Of a stretch of 64,000 nucleotides of DNA, positions 47,469-55,653 are shown in pieces (position 1 is the stretch's first letter; every line of letters starts with the position of its first letter). The position numbers were made by a program, and so were the translations under genes. The DNA is taken from NCBI GenBank assembly GCA_019359375.1, contig JAHHHL010000029.1:1-64000 (forward strand), in the 5' to 3' direction. Under the pieces are notes generated by a model that saw only the letters and a program-made list of their open reading frames with translations, did not search any database and was not told where the DNA came from. Origin of the DNA: Lyngbya sp. HA4199-MV5. GTDB lineage: Bacteria; Cyanobacteriota; Cyanobacteriia; Leptolyngbyales; Leptolyngbyaceae.

Positions 47469-47683
47469 AGTGTTTCTGGGTTAAGCTCTTGAGTCTGATC
47501 TGCACGGTACTCAGCCATTGCGGAAGCTGCGAGTTTTGCAAGAATATCTGGCGAACGCGAAAATGCTTCATCCCAGCGTCGCTCATCCTCGATCTCGTCC
47601 AAGATTATTGAAGCGATCGCGTTCTGTTCGCTTTCGGACAAGGTTTGCAGCCTAGCAAGGGCACGCTCAAGTAACTCAGTCAT
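47465..47683 (-). CDS. cognate small antitoxin candidate
   Basis: 72 aa; TELLERALARLQTLSESEQNAIASIILDEIEDERRWDEAFSRSPDILAKLA; 4-nt overlap with toxin ORF. Confidence 0.75.
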   Translation of the reverse strand: MTELLERALARLQTLSESEQNAIASIILDEIEDERRWDEAFSRSPDILAKLAASAMAEYRADQTQELNPETL

Positions 47684-47870
47684 TACTATCTCACTTTGCT
47701 CATTTAAACTACGCCTTATCCATTATCGGCGCTTTCGGTCAGTTTGAGCATATTCTGCACACACGCTTGAAATTCAGTTAAACCGCCCTGACTCTGCCAG
47801 TGCTGCTGAAAAGTGGGCATCGTTTCCAAGAACATCACATCGCCGCCCTGAAGTTTAACTGGATAACAAG

Positions 47871-49448
47871 CTAATTTAATTTCGCGATCGCTCCCCTCTC
47901 AACCAGCACTGTTCCGGTTAATAAATCGCGCACGGTTGCGACTAAAATGCGGTGTTCGGTGACTTCAAACTGGACGGCGAGGCGATCGATGCCCAATTGT
48001 CCAGGTGGGTCTAACCGTGCCATACAGACCTGTTCGTGGTTGCGCTCTAGCGATCGGTAGGCTTCTTGCTGCCGTAGGGGAGCGCTGCTCATGCGTCCCT
48101 GTGCGTCGTAGGTGACTTCGGCTTCGCTTACATACGCCACTTCGCCAATATCTAACCGAATTTCGGTTTGTCCTTCTAACGCCGCTTGCAGCATCAGCGG
48201 TTCTGCCCGTTGCGCGGGATATTTAGTTCCCGGTTCAAATAATGAGAAATAGCTGTAGGAACGGGAGTAGGGTTCCCACAGGCGAATGGCATAGCCGTGG
48301 CGTAAATAATCTTCCAGTCCCGCAATTTGGGTCAGCGCCAGTGCCCCGTGAGCAACGGCTTCAAACGGTTTGTGAAGCTGAACTCGCTGTCGCCCAAAGT
48401 AGGAAATGAACAGTTGTTGAATGGCTTGAATTTGGCAACTTCCACCGACCAGCAAGACCTGATCAATTTCTGTTTTTTGTACTCCCTTGCGAAAGCCCAA
48501 TGCCAGCACTTCATCGATCGCCTGTCGCAGTTGTTCGATTAATTGGCGCTTCTCCAGCAAGGATTCAAAGTGCGATCGGCTCAGGCTCAAGTCGTGGTAC
48601 ATCAGTTGGTCTTCATCAAACCAGCTTTCTTTCGCCTCGTCGTGGCTGGAGAGCCGGATTTTGAGTTGTTCGGCGATCGCCAGTAAGTTCTGCCAGCCCA
48701 CTTCCCCCAGCGATTCGCGCGGTGTGCCGATCTGCTGCAAGTAATCGTCCACAATCCAGCGATCGATATCCTCACCGCCAACATAGCTATCTGCCTTTGC
48801 CACCACTTCTGCCCGTAGAACCGCCTGTCCGGTTGCCATCGCAGCGGTGCGAACCAGACTGAGATCTAACGTACCGCCCCCAAAGTCTGCCACCAGCACG
48901 GTAGAGCCGGGTCGCTGCACCGCATAGCCCAAGGCAGCAGCGGTCGATTCATCGACAAACTTCACTTCAGGAAAGCCTAATTTGAGCGCCACATCTTGAA
49001 ACCAGTTGAGGTAGCGCTCAAAGGCTCCCACAGGCACGGTGAAGATCAGTAGCGACGGTTCGATCTGGAGCGCTCGCATCGCCTGCCAGATGTGCGCTAA
49101 AAACTCAATGGCGACACTTGCCGCATCGTAAACCTGTCCATCCAGCGTGCGGGCAGGGGGCTGAAAATCGGTGGCTAAGTCTCGCTTGAAGGTGCGAAAG
49201 AACCGTTGGGGTTGCTGTAAGCCTAAGCGCTGCGATCGCACCAGCTCGCCCAGCACCAAATCGTCTGCGCCTCGCACATAGACCAGGCTGGGCACCACTG
49301 CGACATCTTCTGCCCCACCAGAGCTACCGCTGAGGCTAAACAGACGCGACAAACTGGGAAACCTTAGCGTTTCGGGTGCCTGCGTATCGGGTTGCAGAAT
49401 GCTGACGACGGTATTACTGGTGCCAAAGTCAATCGCAACGGCAGTCAT
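47871..49448 (-). CDS. Hsp70 family (DnaK-like) protein
   Basis: VAIDFGTSNTVVSIL; VDESTAAALGYAVQRPGSTVLVADFGGGTLDLSLV; VLLVGGSCQIQAIQQL. Confidence 0.88.
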   Translation of the reverse strand: MTAVAIDFGTSNTVVSILQPDTQAPETLRFPSLSRLFSLSGSSGGAEDVAVVPSLVYVRGADDLVLGELVRSQRLGLQQPQRFFRTFKRDLATDFQPPARTLDGQVYDAASVAIEFLAHIWQAMRALQIEPSLLIFTVPVGAFERYLNWFQDVALKLGFPEVKFVDESTAAALGYAVQRPGSTVLVADFGGGTLDLSLVRTAAMATGQAVLRAEVVAKADSYVGGEDIDRWIVDDYLQQIGTPRESLGEVGWQNLLAIAEQLKIRLSSHDEAKESWFDEDQLMYHDLSLSRSHFESLLEKRQLIEQLRQAIDEVLALGFRKGVQKTEIDQVLLVGGSCQIQAIQQLFISYFGRQRVQLHKPFEAVAHGALALTQIAGLEDYLRHGYAIRLWEPYSRSYSYFSLFEPGTKYPAQRAEPLMLQAALEGQTEIRLDIGEVAYVSEAEVTYDAQGRMSSAPLRQQEAYRSLERNHEQVCMARLDPPGQLGIDRLAVQFEVTEHRILVATVRDLLTGTVLVERGAIAKLN

Positions 49449-49508
49449 AGCGGGGTGTGGGGTGCGGGGTATAGGGTGCGGGGTGTGGCTTCATTGAGGT
49501 GAAAACCG

Positions 49509-50147
49509 CTATACAGTGGCTCCTGCTGGCAGGGTGCGGCTGACTTTGGCGGGTATGAGAATGCGATCGCCCTGACGGTAGCCCACAAAGCGAATATAGA
49601 TCGGCTCCTCTGGCTGAAGATCGTCGCTGTCTCCCTGGTGCAGTTGGGGATCATACGCGACAGATGCCCACGGGCTACCGATTGCTTCATAGCCCCAGGA
49701 CTGAACCAGGTTATCCAGCGTCGTAAACATGGCCACGACATTGCGGGCAGGTAAATCGGGCTTACCTTCGACCATGCGCCGCACGGTGGGATACTGGGTC
49801 AGCAATGCCTGCACTTGCCCAAACGCGGCTGCCTGTGTATCTTGTTGTACCTGAGTTGCCTGCTGTTCCAAAGAACTACGAAGGCGCAAACACTGTTGCT
49901 TCAGGGCTTCTACCTGATCTTCCAGCGTTGCCTTCTCTCGCTGCGTGGTTTGCAAGGTTTCGATCGTCTCCTGCAAGCGCTGCTTCAGATCGTGCTGGAT
50001 CTGTTGAGACGTTTGTTTAAGCGTTTCTAACTCATGCTGAAGTGCTGCCTGGGTTGCTTGAGCGCTGCGTTGCAATCGCCAATAAAGCACACCCAAGCCA
50101 GCGATCGCGGTGCCTAACCCCTCGCTCAGCATCCATGCGATGTCCAT
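49509..50147 (-). CDS. GrpE-like nucleotide exchange factor candidate with N-terminal TM and coiled coil
   Basis: Long coiled coil followed by NVVAMFTTLDNLVQSWGYEAIGSPWASVAYDPQLHQ...EEPIYIRFVGYRQGDRILIPAKV. Confidence 0.65.
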   Translation of the reverse strand: MDIAWMLSEGLGTAIAGLGVLYWRLQRSAQATQAALQHELETLKQTSQQIQHDLKQRLQETIETLQTTQREKATLEDQVEALKQQCLRLRSSLEQQATQVQQDTQAAAFGQVQALLTQYPTVRRMVEGKPDLPARNVVAMFTTLDNLVQSWGYEAIGSPWASVAYDPQLHQGDSDDLQPEEPIYIRFVGYRQGDRILIPAKVSRTLPAGATV

Positions 50148-50151
50148 TGGG

Positions 50152-50379
50152 CTAACCCTGCTGGAGCGTTTGTGTCTGTTCCGTTACGGCATCAACGCCA
50201 ACTGCGTTCTCGTCAGCGTCGTAGTAAGCGGGCAACAAATCACGCGCTTCAACCTCGCCGAGCGATCGCTCCAAGCCTTCGGTTGCCAACGTACAGGTTT
50301 CGCCTTTGCCGTTGAGCACCGTTTCCGTTACTTTGCCGTCTTTGCCAATGCGATACTCAATTTTTTGATACTCTGCCAT
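50152..50379 (-). CDS. DUF2997 domain protein
   Basis: 75 aa; KIEYRIGKDGKVTETVLNGKGETCTLATEGLERSLGEVEARDLLPAYY. Confidence 0.75.
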   Translation of the reverse strand: MAEYQKIEYRIGKDGKVTETVLNGKGETCTLATEGLERSLGEVEARDLLPAYYDADENAVGVDAVTEQTQTLQQG

Positions 50380-50787
50380 CGGTTTAACCCAACCTGATTC
50401 TAATGTTGTAAGACGTTTAATGTTGCAAGACTTCCGATATTACAAGACAGCATCATCCGCAGCACCATAGATTGACTGACCGTTGCACCCTAGCATAGAA
50501 AAGAGGATACCCAAAAGAACAAAACATGTCTCAACTCGATCGCTTTTATAGTTCATTTATACTGCAAAACGTGCTGCCGTTCCACGCTTTTGGCTCACCC
50601 TTTTGAGTGAGTGCTTTGAGTGAGTGCGCCCTATGGTGATGGGCTGGCGGGTTTGACTTAAGCTTTGCTTGCGGCAATCAGCTATTTTGTTTCTTTTAAT
50701 ACAAATCTATATGGACTGAGCCGTTATGAGTAGCACTATTCAGGGGTATAGCTTTCTGGAGAAATGACGAAACGTATGCATACAAAG

Positions 50788-50909
50788 CTCCAGATTTCCG
50801 GCTGATGATCTTGGGTGGCGGCTGGTCTGAGAGCGGTCAGTTTGTTAAAAGGTTTGCAGTTAAGGCTTTTGATGGGTTACACGGTGACAAGCCCGGAAGA
50901 GTTCTGGAG
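50788..50909 (+). ncRNA. guanidine-I (ykkC) riboswitch aptamer
   Basis: P1 CTCCAGA (50788) / TCTGGAG (50903); conserved-like ATTTCCG, GCTGGTCTGAGAG, ACACGGTGAC, AAGCCCGGAAGAG segments in the expected order. Confidence 0.8.
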
Positions 50910-50936
50910 CGATCGCGGCTTTTCTTCCGGGCTTTT
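50890..50936 (+). terminator. riboswitch expression-platform terminator overlapping the aptamer 3' side
   Basis: AGCCCGGAAG...CTTCCGGGCTTTT, perfect 10-bp stem mutually exclusive with aptamer pairing. Confidence 0.8.
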
Positions 50937-50987
50937 CGCTGCTTTCTTTTTTGTCACAATTCCCAATGATTTTGCTTTAATGATACC

Positions 50988-51116
50988 TAGGGCGCGTCAT
51001 CAATTCAGCTCCGAAACCTTTGGTATCAGCATTGTCGCGCCCGTCCCAATACACAGGCTGGGGGCTGGAACCTTTGCAGCAAGTCATGTGTAGTCGTCAT
51101 TGATGACAGCCCCTAG
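50988..51116. mobile_element. MITE-like element, family A copy 2 (about 129 bp)
   Basis: TAGGGCGCGTCATCAATTCAGCTCC...GTCATTGATGACAGCCCCTAG; colinear with 1511..1640. Confidence 0.75.
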
Positions 51117-51172
51117 AATTTACTTTAATCTTGCATGTTCTAATGTTGCATGTTTAACCCATCCTTGAACCT

Positions 51173-52000
51173 ATGCTAGAGCAAGTCCTTGGCACTCATC
51201 ACTCTAGCCCATTGTCCCAACAACTCGTGGCAAAACTTCAGGTACAAAATATTCACAAGACGTATCCCCTCCGGGGTAAGCAGACGTTGACAGTTCTACA
51301 GGACGTTAATTTTCAGATTTTCCCTAGAGAATTAGTCTGTCTGGTTGGTGCATCGGGCTGTGGCAAATCTACCTTGCTGAATATCATTGCTGGCTTAGTT
51401 TCACCGTCTACCGGAGATGTTTTGGTGGATGGTCAACGGGTGACGGGTCGCCCTGGTTCCGATCGGGGCATGGTGTTTCAGGGCTATACCCTGTATCCGT
51501 GGCTGACGGTGGCGCAAAATGTGGCGTTTGGTTTGCAGTTTCAACGGATGCCAAACGCTAAACAGCGCGATCGCGTCCATTATTTTCTAGACGTGGTGGG
51601 ACTCTCGAAGTTTGCCAAAAGCTACCCTAAACAGCTATCGGGTGGGATGAAGCAACGGGTCGCGATCGCACGGGCACTGGCGAATGAACCAGCCGTGCTA
51701 TTGATGGATGAACCGTTTGGCGCGTTGGATGCTCAGACGAAAGAGCAAATGCAGCAGTTTTTGTTGGAGCTGTGGGAAAAAACGCATGTCACCGTCATGA
51801 TGATTACCCACGATATTGAAGAAGCCATTTACCTGTCTCAACGGGTTTATGTGATGGCATCCAATCCTGGTCGCATCCAGCTAGAGGTGCCGATTCAGCT
51901 ACCAGAACATCGTGAATTGGACATTAAATTGTCCCCAGAATTTGTCGGTATCAAACGGCAAATTATCCATGCGCTGCACAGCAAACCTCAGTCTGTCTAA
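51173..52000 (+). CDS. ABC transporter ATP-binding protein (nitrate/sulfonate/taurine type; predicted guanidine importer)
   Basis: GASGCGKSTLLNIIAGLVSPSTGDVLVDG; LSGGMKQRVAIARALANEPAVLLMDEPFGALDAQT. Confidence 0.88.
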   Translation: MLEQVLGTHHSSPLSQQLVAKLQVQNIHKTYPLRGKQTLTVLQDVNFQIFPRELVCLVGASGCGKSTLLNIIAGLVSPSTGDVLVDGQRVTGRPGSDRGMVFQGYTLYPWLTVAQNVAFGLQFQRMPNAKQRDRVHYFLDVVGLSKFAKSYPKQLSGGMKQRVAIARALANEPAVLLMDEPFGALDAQTKEQMQQFLLELWEKTHVTVMMITHDIEEAIYLSQRVYVMASNPGRIQLEVPIQLPEHRELDIKLSPEFVGIKRQIIHALHSKPQSV

Positions 52001-52077
52001 AGCCATTTAACGGTTGTTCCATGCGTTTGCTTATTTCATTGTTTCATTGTTTGATGGTTCTATTGCTTGATTGGTGA

Positions 52078-53112
52078 ATGAATTCCATGCTGAAACTATC
52101 TACGGTCATCCGTCTGCTTTGCGTTGCGATCGTGTCTTTAACCTTGACGATTGCTTGCGCTCAACAACCCAATACCACCTCATCAAGTTCCAGTCCATCA
52201 AGTTCTAGCCCATCAGCCTCTCAACCGATCGTGTCTGCAACCAATAACTGGGTTGGCTACGCGGGGCATCATGTTGCCGTGGGCAAAAACTTTTTCTCTG
52301 AACAAGGTCTCACCGTTCAAGATCAATTTTTTCAAAGCGTGAGTGAAGAAATTACGGCGTTTTTGGCAGGCAAACTTGATCTTGCCTGGTTCACGTCGGG
52401 TGATGCTGTCCAGATGGCGGCTAAAGATCCATCAATCCGCATGATTTACCTGGTGGATTATTCCAACGGGTCTGATGGCATTTTGGGACGTGGAATTAAG
52501 TCGCCTCAAGAGGTGAAAGGCAAAACGGTTGGGCGCGAGAATGTGTTGTTTGAAAAAATTCTTCTGGAAGCCTATCTGAAAAAAGCAGGGTTAACGGAGA
52601 AAGATGTGGTCATTAAAGATATGGCAGCCGCCGATGCAGCTACGGCGTTTGCGGCAAAGCAAGTGGATGTTGCAGTGACCTACGAACCTTATCTGACCAA
52701 TGCCGCTAAACAGGGTGGGGGTGAAGTCATCTTTTCAACGAAAGATACCAATCTCATTGCTGACGTGATTGTCGCAAAAGACAGCTTTATCAAAGCGCAT
52801 CAGGCAGATATCAAGGCGTATTTCAAAGCGATCGATAAAGCAGTTGATTTGGTGGTGGCGGGTGATGCAGAATCATTGAAAATCGCAGGCAAGAAGTTAG
52901 GGATTACGGGGGATGAAGTCAAACAGCAGCTTTCAGGCGCGAAGCTTTTTGACCTGGAAGGCAACAAGTCGATCGCCTTTGACAAAAAGAATCCCAATAG
53001 CTTGATTGGCAACCTGGAATTAACGGCGAAAGGAGCCTATGATTTCAAAATTGTGGATAAGCCGCTCAAGGTTGAATCGCTGTATGACGACTCGATCGTA
53101 AAGGCATCTTAG
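52078..53112 (+). CDS. ABC transporter substrate-binding lipoprotein (NMT1/SsuA-like)
   Basis: TIACAQQPNTT lipobox; NNWVGYAGHHVAVGKNFFSEQGLTVQ...AGKLDLAWFTSGDAVQMA. Confidence 0.85.
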   Translation: MNSMLKLSTVIRLLCVAIVSLTLTIACAQQPNTTSSSSSPSSSSPSASQPIVSATNNWVGYAGHHVAVGKNFFSEQGLTVQDQFFQSVSEEITAFLAGKLDLAWFTSGDAVQMAAKDPSIRMIYLVDYSNGSDGILGRGIKSPQEVKGKTVGRENVLFEKILLEAYLKKAGLTEKDVVIKDMAAADAATAFAAKQVDVAVTYEPYLTNAAKQGGGEVIFSTKDTNLIADVIVAKDSFIKAHQADIKAYFKAIDKAVDLVVAGDAESLKIAGKKLGITGDEVKQQLSGAKLFDLEGNKSIAFDKKNPNSLIGNLELTAKGAYDFKIVDKPLKVESLYDDSIVKAS

Positions 53113-53214
53113 GAATGAGCACTAAATAACTTCGCTACTGTCTTGTACGGGGCGAACGACCGTTCGCCCCTCCAGAAGACTAACTATTCGATCTTATTTA
53201 ATCCACAATCCTAA
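53109..53214. mobile_element. MITE-like element, family B copy 3 (shorter, 106 bp)
   Basis: Ends TTAGGAATGAGCACTAAATAACTTCG / reverse complement TTAGGATTGTGGATTAAATAAGATCG; centre GGGGCGAACG-ACCGTTCGCCCC. Confidence 0.65.
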
Positions 53215-53247
53215 CCAATTCACACTCAATCTTTTATTTTCATCACT

Positions 53248-54606
53248 ATGTCCGCATCTTCAATGCATGAATTACAGGCTCTCAAAGATTCCCTGGCAGC
53301 GCAGGGCGTGAAATATGCTCTTGCCAGCTTTGTAGATATACATGGCATGTGTAAAGCCAAAGCAGTGCCTCTTTCCCATTTCGAGCAAATGATGTCAGGG
53401 TCGGAACTCTTCACTGGAGCGGCTCTGGATGGCGTTCCCCAGGAGGTGAGTGATGAAGAAGTTGCCGCCTATCCCGATCCCAATTCTGCCACCATTCTGC
53501 CCTGGAATCCGGAGATGGTTTGGTTTGTCAGCGATTTATCTTTGCAAGGAAAGCCTTTTGAAGCCTGCTGCCGTAGCATTCTCAAACGGGTGCTGGCAGA
53601 TGCGGCGGCGATGGGGTTTACTTTCAATCTAGGGATTGAAACTGAGTTTTTTATTCTCAAAGATGAGCAGGGTAAAACGGTGCCTGTGAGCGATCGCGAT
53701 ACCCTTGCCAAACCCTGCTACGACCTGCAAGGACTGCTAGATAACTACACCTGGGTCACAGAAATTGTCGAAGCGATGAACAGCCTGGGCTGGGATGTCT
53801 ATTCCTTTGATCACGAAGATGGTAATGGACAGTTTGAAACCGATTTCATGTATTGTGATGCGCTTAAAATGGCCGATCGCTTCACGTTCTTTCGGCTGAT
53901 GGTTAAAGAAATTACCCGCAAGCATGGGTTCTTTGCGACCTTCATGCCCAAGCCGTTTGCCGATCGCACTGGCAGCGGTGCTCACTACAATATGTCGCTG
54001 GCAGACATCACAACGGGCAAAAATTTATTCTATGAGGCTGACGATCCTCGCGGGTGCAAGCTTTCAAAATTGGGTTATCAGTTTATTGCAGGTATCCTTC
54101 GCCATGCGCCTGCCATTTGCGCCACCATTGCCCCTACGGTCAATAGCTACAAACGACTCGTTGCCAGAGGCAGTATGTCTGGCTTTACCTGGGCACCCGT
54201 TTATATCTGCTATGGCAACAACAATCGCACCAATATGCTGCGTATTCCTTTAGCAGGCGGACGAGTGGAATGTCGTGCTGCTGACATTTCCAGCAATTTA
54301 TATTTGGGTGCCGCGATGATCTTAGCGGCTGGATTGGAAGGCATTCGAGAAGACCTTGATCCCGGTGAGCCGCATACCGAAAATATGTATACCTACTCCC
54401 TGGAGCAACTTGATGAGATGGGCATTCGCTTTCTGCCGCGCACACTAGGGGAGGCGATCGCCGCCTTCGCCAGCGATCCGTTTAGCGAAAAAGCGATGGG
54501 TTCCCTGATGTACAAAACCTACATCGATTTCAAAACTCAGGAATGGGAAGAATACCACACGCACGTTTCCGATTGGGAAATTCAGCGCTATCTCAAGTTT
54601 TTCTAA
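53248..54606 (+). CDS. glnT: type III (GlnT-like) glutamine synthetase family protein
   Basis: 452 aa; FVDIHGMCKAKAVPLSHF; NLGIETEFFIL; SFDHEDGNGQFETDFMY; GSGAHYNMSL; NSYKRLV. Confidence 0.85.
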   Translation: MSASSMHELQALKDSLAAQGVKYALASFVDIHGMCKAKAVPLSHFEQMMSGSELFTGAALDGVPQEVSDEEVAAYPDPNSATILPWNPEMVWFVSDLSLQGKPFEACCRSILKRVLADAAAMGFTFNLGIETEFFILKDEQGKTVPVSDRDTLAKPCYDLQGLLDNYTWVTEIVEAMNSLGWDVYSFDHEDGNGQFETDFMYCDALKMADRFTFFRLMVKEITRKHGFFATFMPKPFADRTGSGAHYNMSLADITTGKNLFYEADDPRGCKLSKLGYQFIAGILRHAPAICATIAPTVNSYKRLVARGSMSGFTWAPVYICYGNNNRTNMLRIPLAGGRVECRAADISSNLYLGAAMILAAGLEGIREDLDPGEPHTENMYTYSLEQLDEMGIRFLPRTLGEAIAAFASDPFSEKAMGSLMYKTYIDFKTQEWEEYHTHVSDWEIQRYLKFF

Positions 54607-54642
54607 AATGCAATTTTCCCTTCCCCTTTCCAAACAATATCC

Positions 54643-55497
54643 ATGACACCCTTTAGCCCTGCCAACCCAGAACCCGCTACCCGACAATACCGCTATCTTG
54701 AACCTTCCATCTTTTGGAGCATTCGCCAGGGCTTTCCTCAGCGCTTAGCGTTCATCCTCGTTGTCTCCGCTTTACTGGTGCCGTTGCTCATTTGGAGTGC
54801 TGTCAGTGCATTACAGCTCGTACCACCGATCTTTTTGCCCTCTCCTCTCGCGGTGCTGGGAGCGGGCTACAAAATGTTTACCGAAGACAACTTAATTGCA
54901 GATGTGATTGCCAGTAGCCTTCGCGTGTTAGCTGGGTTTATGGTTGCTGCCATCATTGGTGTGCCGATCGGCTTGGCAATGGGAACGTTTTACAGCATGG
55001 AGAACCTGTTTGCGCCTATTGTTGGTACTGTTCGCTACATGCCTGTAACGGGCTTTGTGCCGTTGATTGTGATCTGGTTGGGGTTGGGTGAACCTGCCAA
55101 AATTCTCATTATTATGCTGGGCGCGGTTTTGTATAACGCCATTATGGTTGCCGATGCGGTGAAATTCATCCCCAATGAGATGATTAATGTTGCCTATACA
55201 ATGGGTGCGCCTCGACGCGGTGTGGTGTTTAAGGTGATTATTCCAGCAACCTTTCCAAGCGTATTAGACACGTTACGAGTGAATATCTCAGGTGCCTGGA
55301 ACTTTCTCGTCATTGCGGAGCTGGTAGCCTCTCAAAATGGTTTGGGTTTCAAAATTATTCAGGCTCAACGGTTTTTGCAAACCGACAAAGTTCTGTTTTG
55401 CATTGCCTTCATTGGGTTGATTGGGTTGGTGATTGACTATGCCTTGAAATGGCTATCGCAACAGCTAACGCCCTGGGCGGATCAAGTGCGCCATTAA
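54643..55497 (+). CDS. ABC transporter permease (nitrate/sulfonate/taurine type)
   Basis: ASSLRVLAGFMVAAIIGVPIGLAMGTF...FKVIIPATFPSVLDTLRVNISGAWNFLVIAELVAS. Confidence 0.87.
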   Translation: MTPFSPANPEPATRQYRYLEPSIFWSIRQGFPQRLAFILVVSALLVPLLIWSAVSALQLVPPIFLPSPLAVLGAGYKMFTEDNLIADVIASSLRVLAGFMVAAIIGVPIGLAMGTFYSMENLFAPIVGTVRYMPVTGFVPLIVIWLGLGEPAKILIIMLGAVLYNAIMVADAVKFIPNEMINVAYTMGAPRRGVVFKVIIPATFPSVLDTLRVNISGAWNFLVIAELVASQNGLGFKIIQAQRFLQTDKVLFCIAFIGLIGLVIDYALKWLSQQLTPWADQVRH

Positions 55498-55501
55498 TCC
55501 T

Positions 55502-55568
55502 AAAACCTCGGAGGTTTAAGCCACAACGTTGGTCATGCTGTTTGATTGGGTGAAAACCTCCGAGGTTT
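55502..55568. terminator. inverted repeat AAAACCTCGGAGGTTT ... AAAACCTCCGAGGTTT after the permease
   Basis: 15-16 bp stem, 35-nt loop; same core motif as 29586..29618. Confidence 0.55.
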
Positions 55569-55653
55569 GCCTAAGTTCTATTGATCAATGAAGGCAAGGG
55601 AGCACGATCGTGTTGATGGCACTCCCTTAACACCCAAAAACACGAAGCCTCAA

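Noticed and set aside
53150-53180. GGGGCGAACGACCGTTCGCCCC as a plain terminator
   Set aside because: It sits inside family B element copy 3 and within an operon, so was assigned to the element instead.
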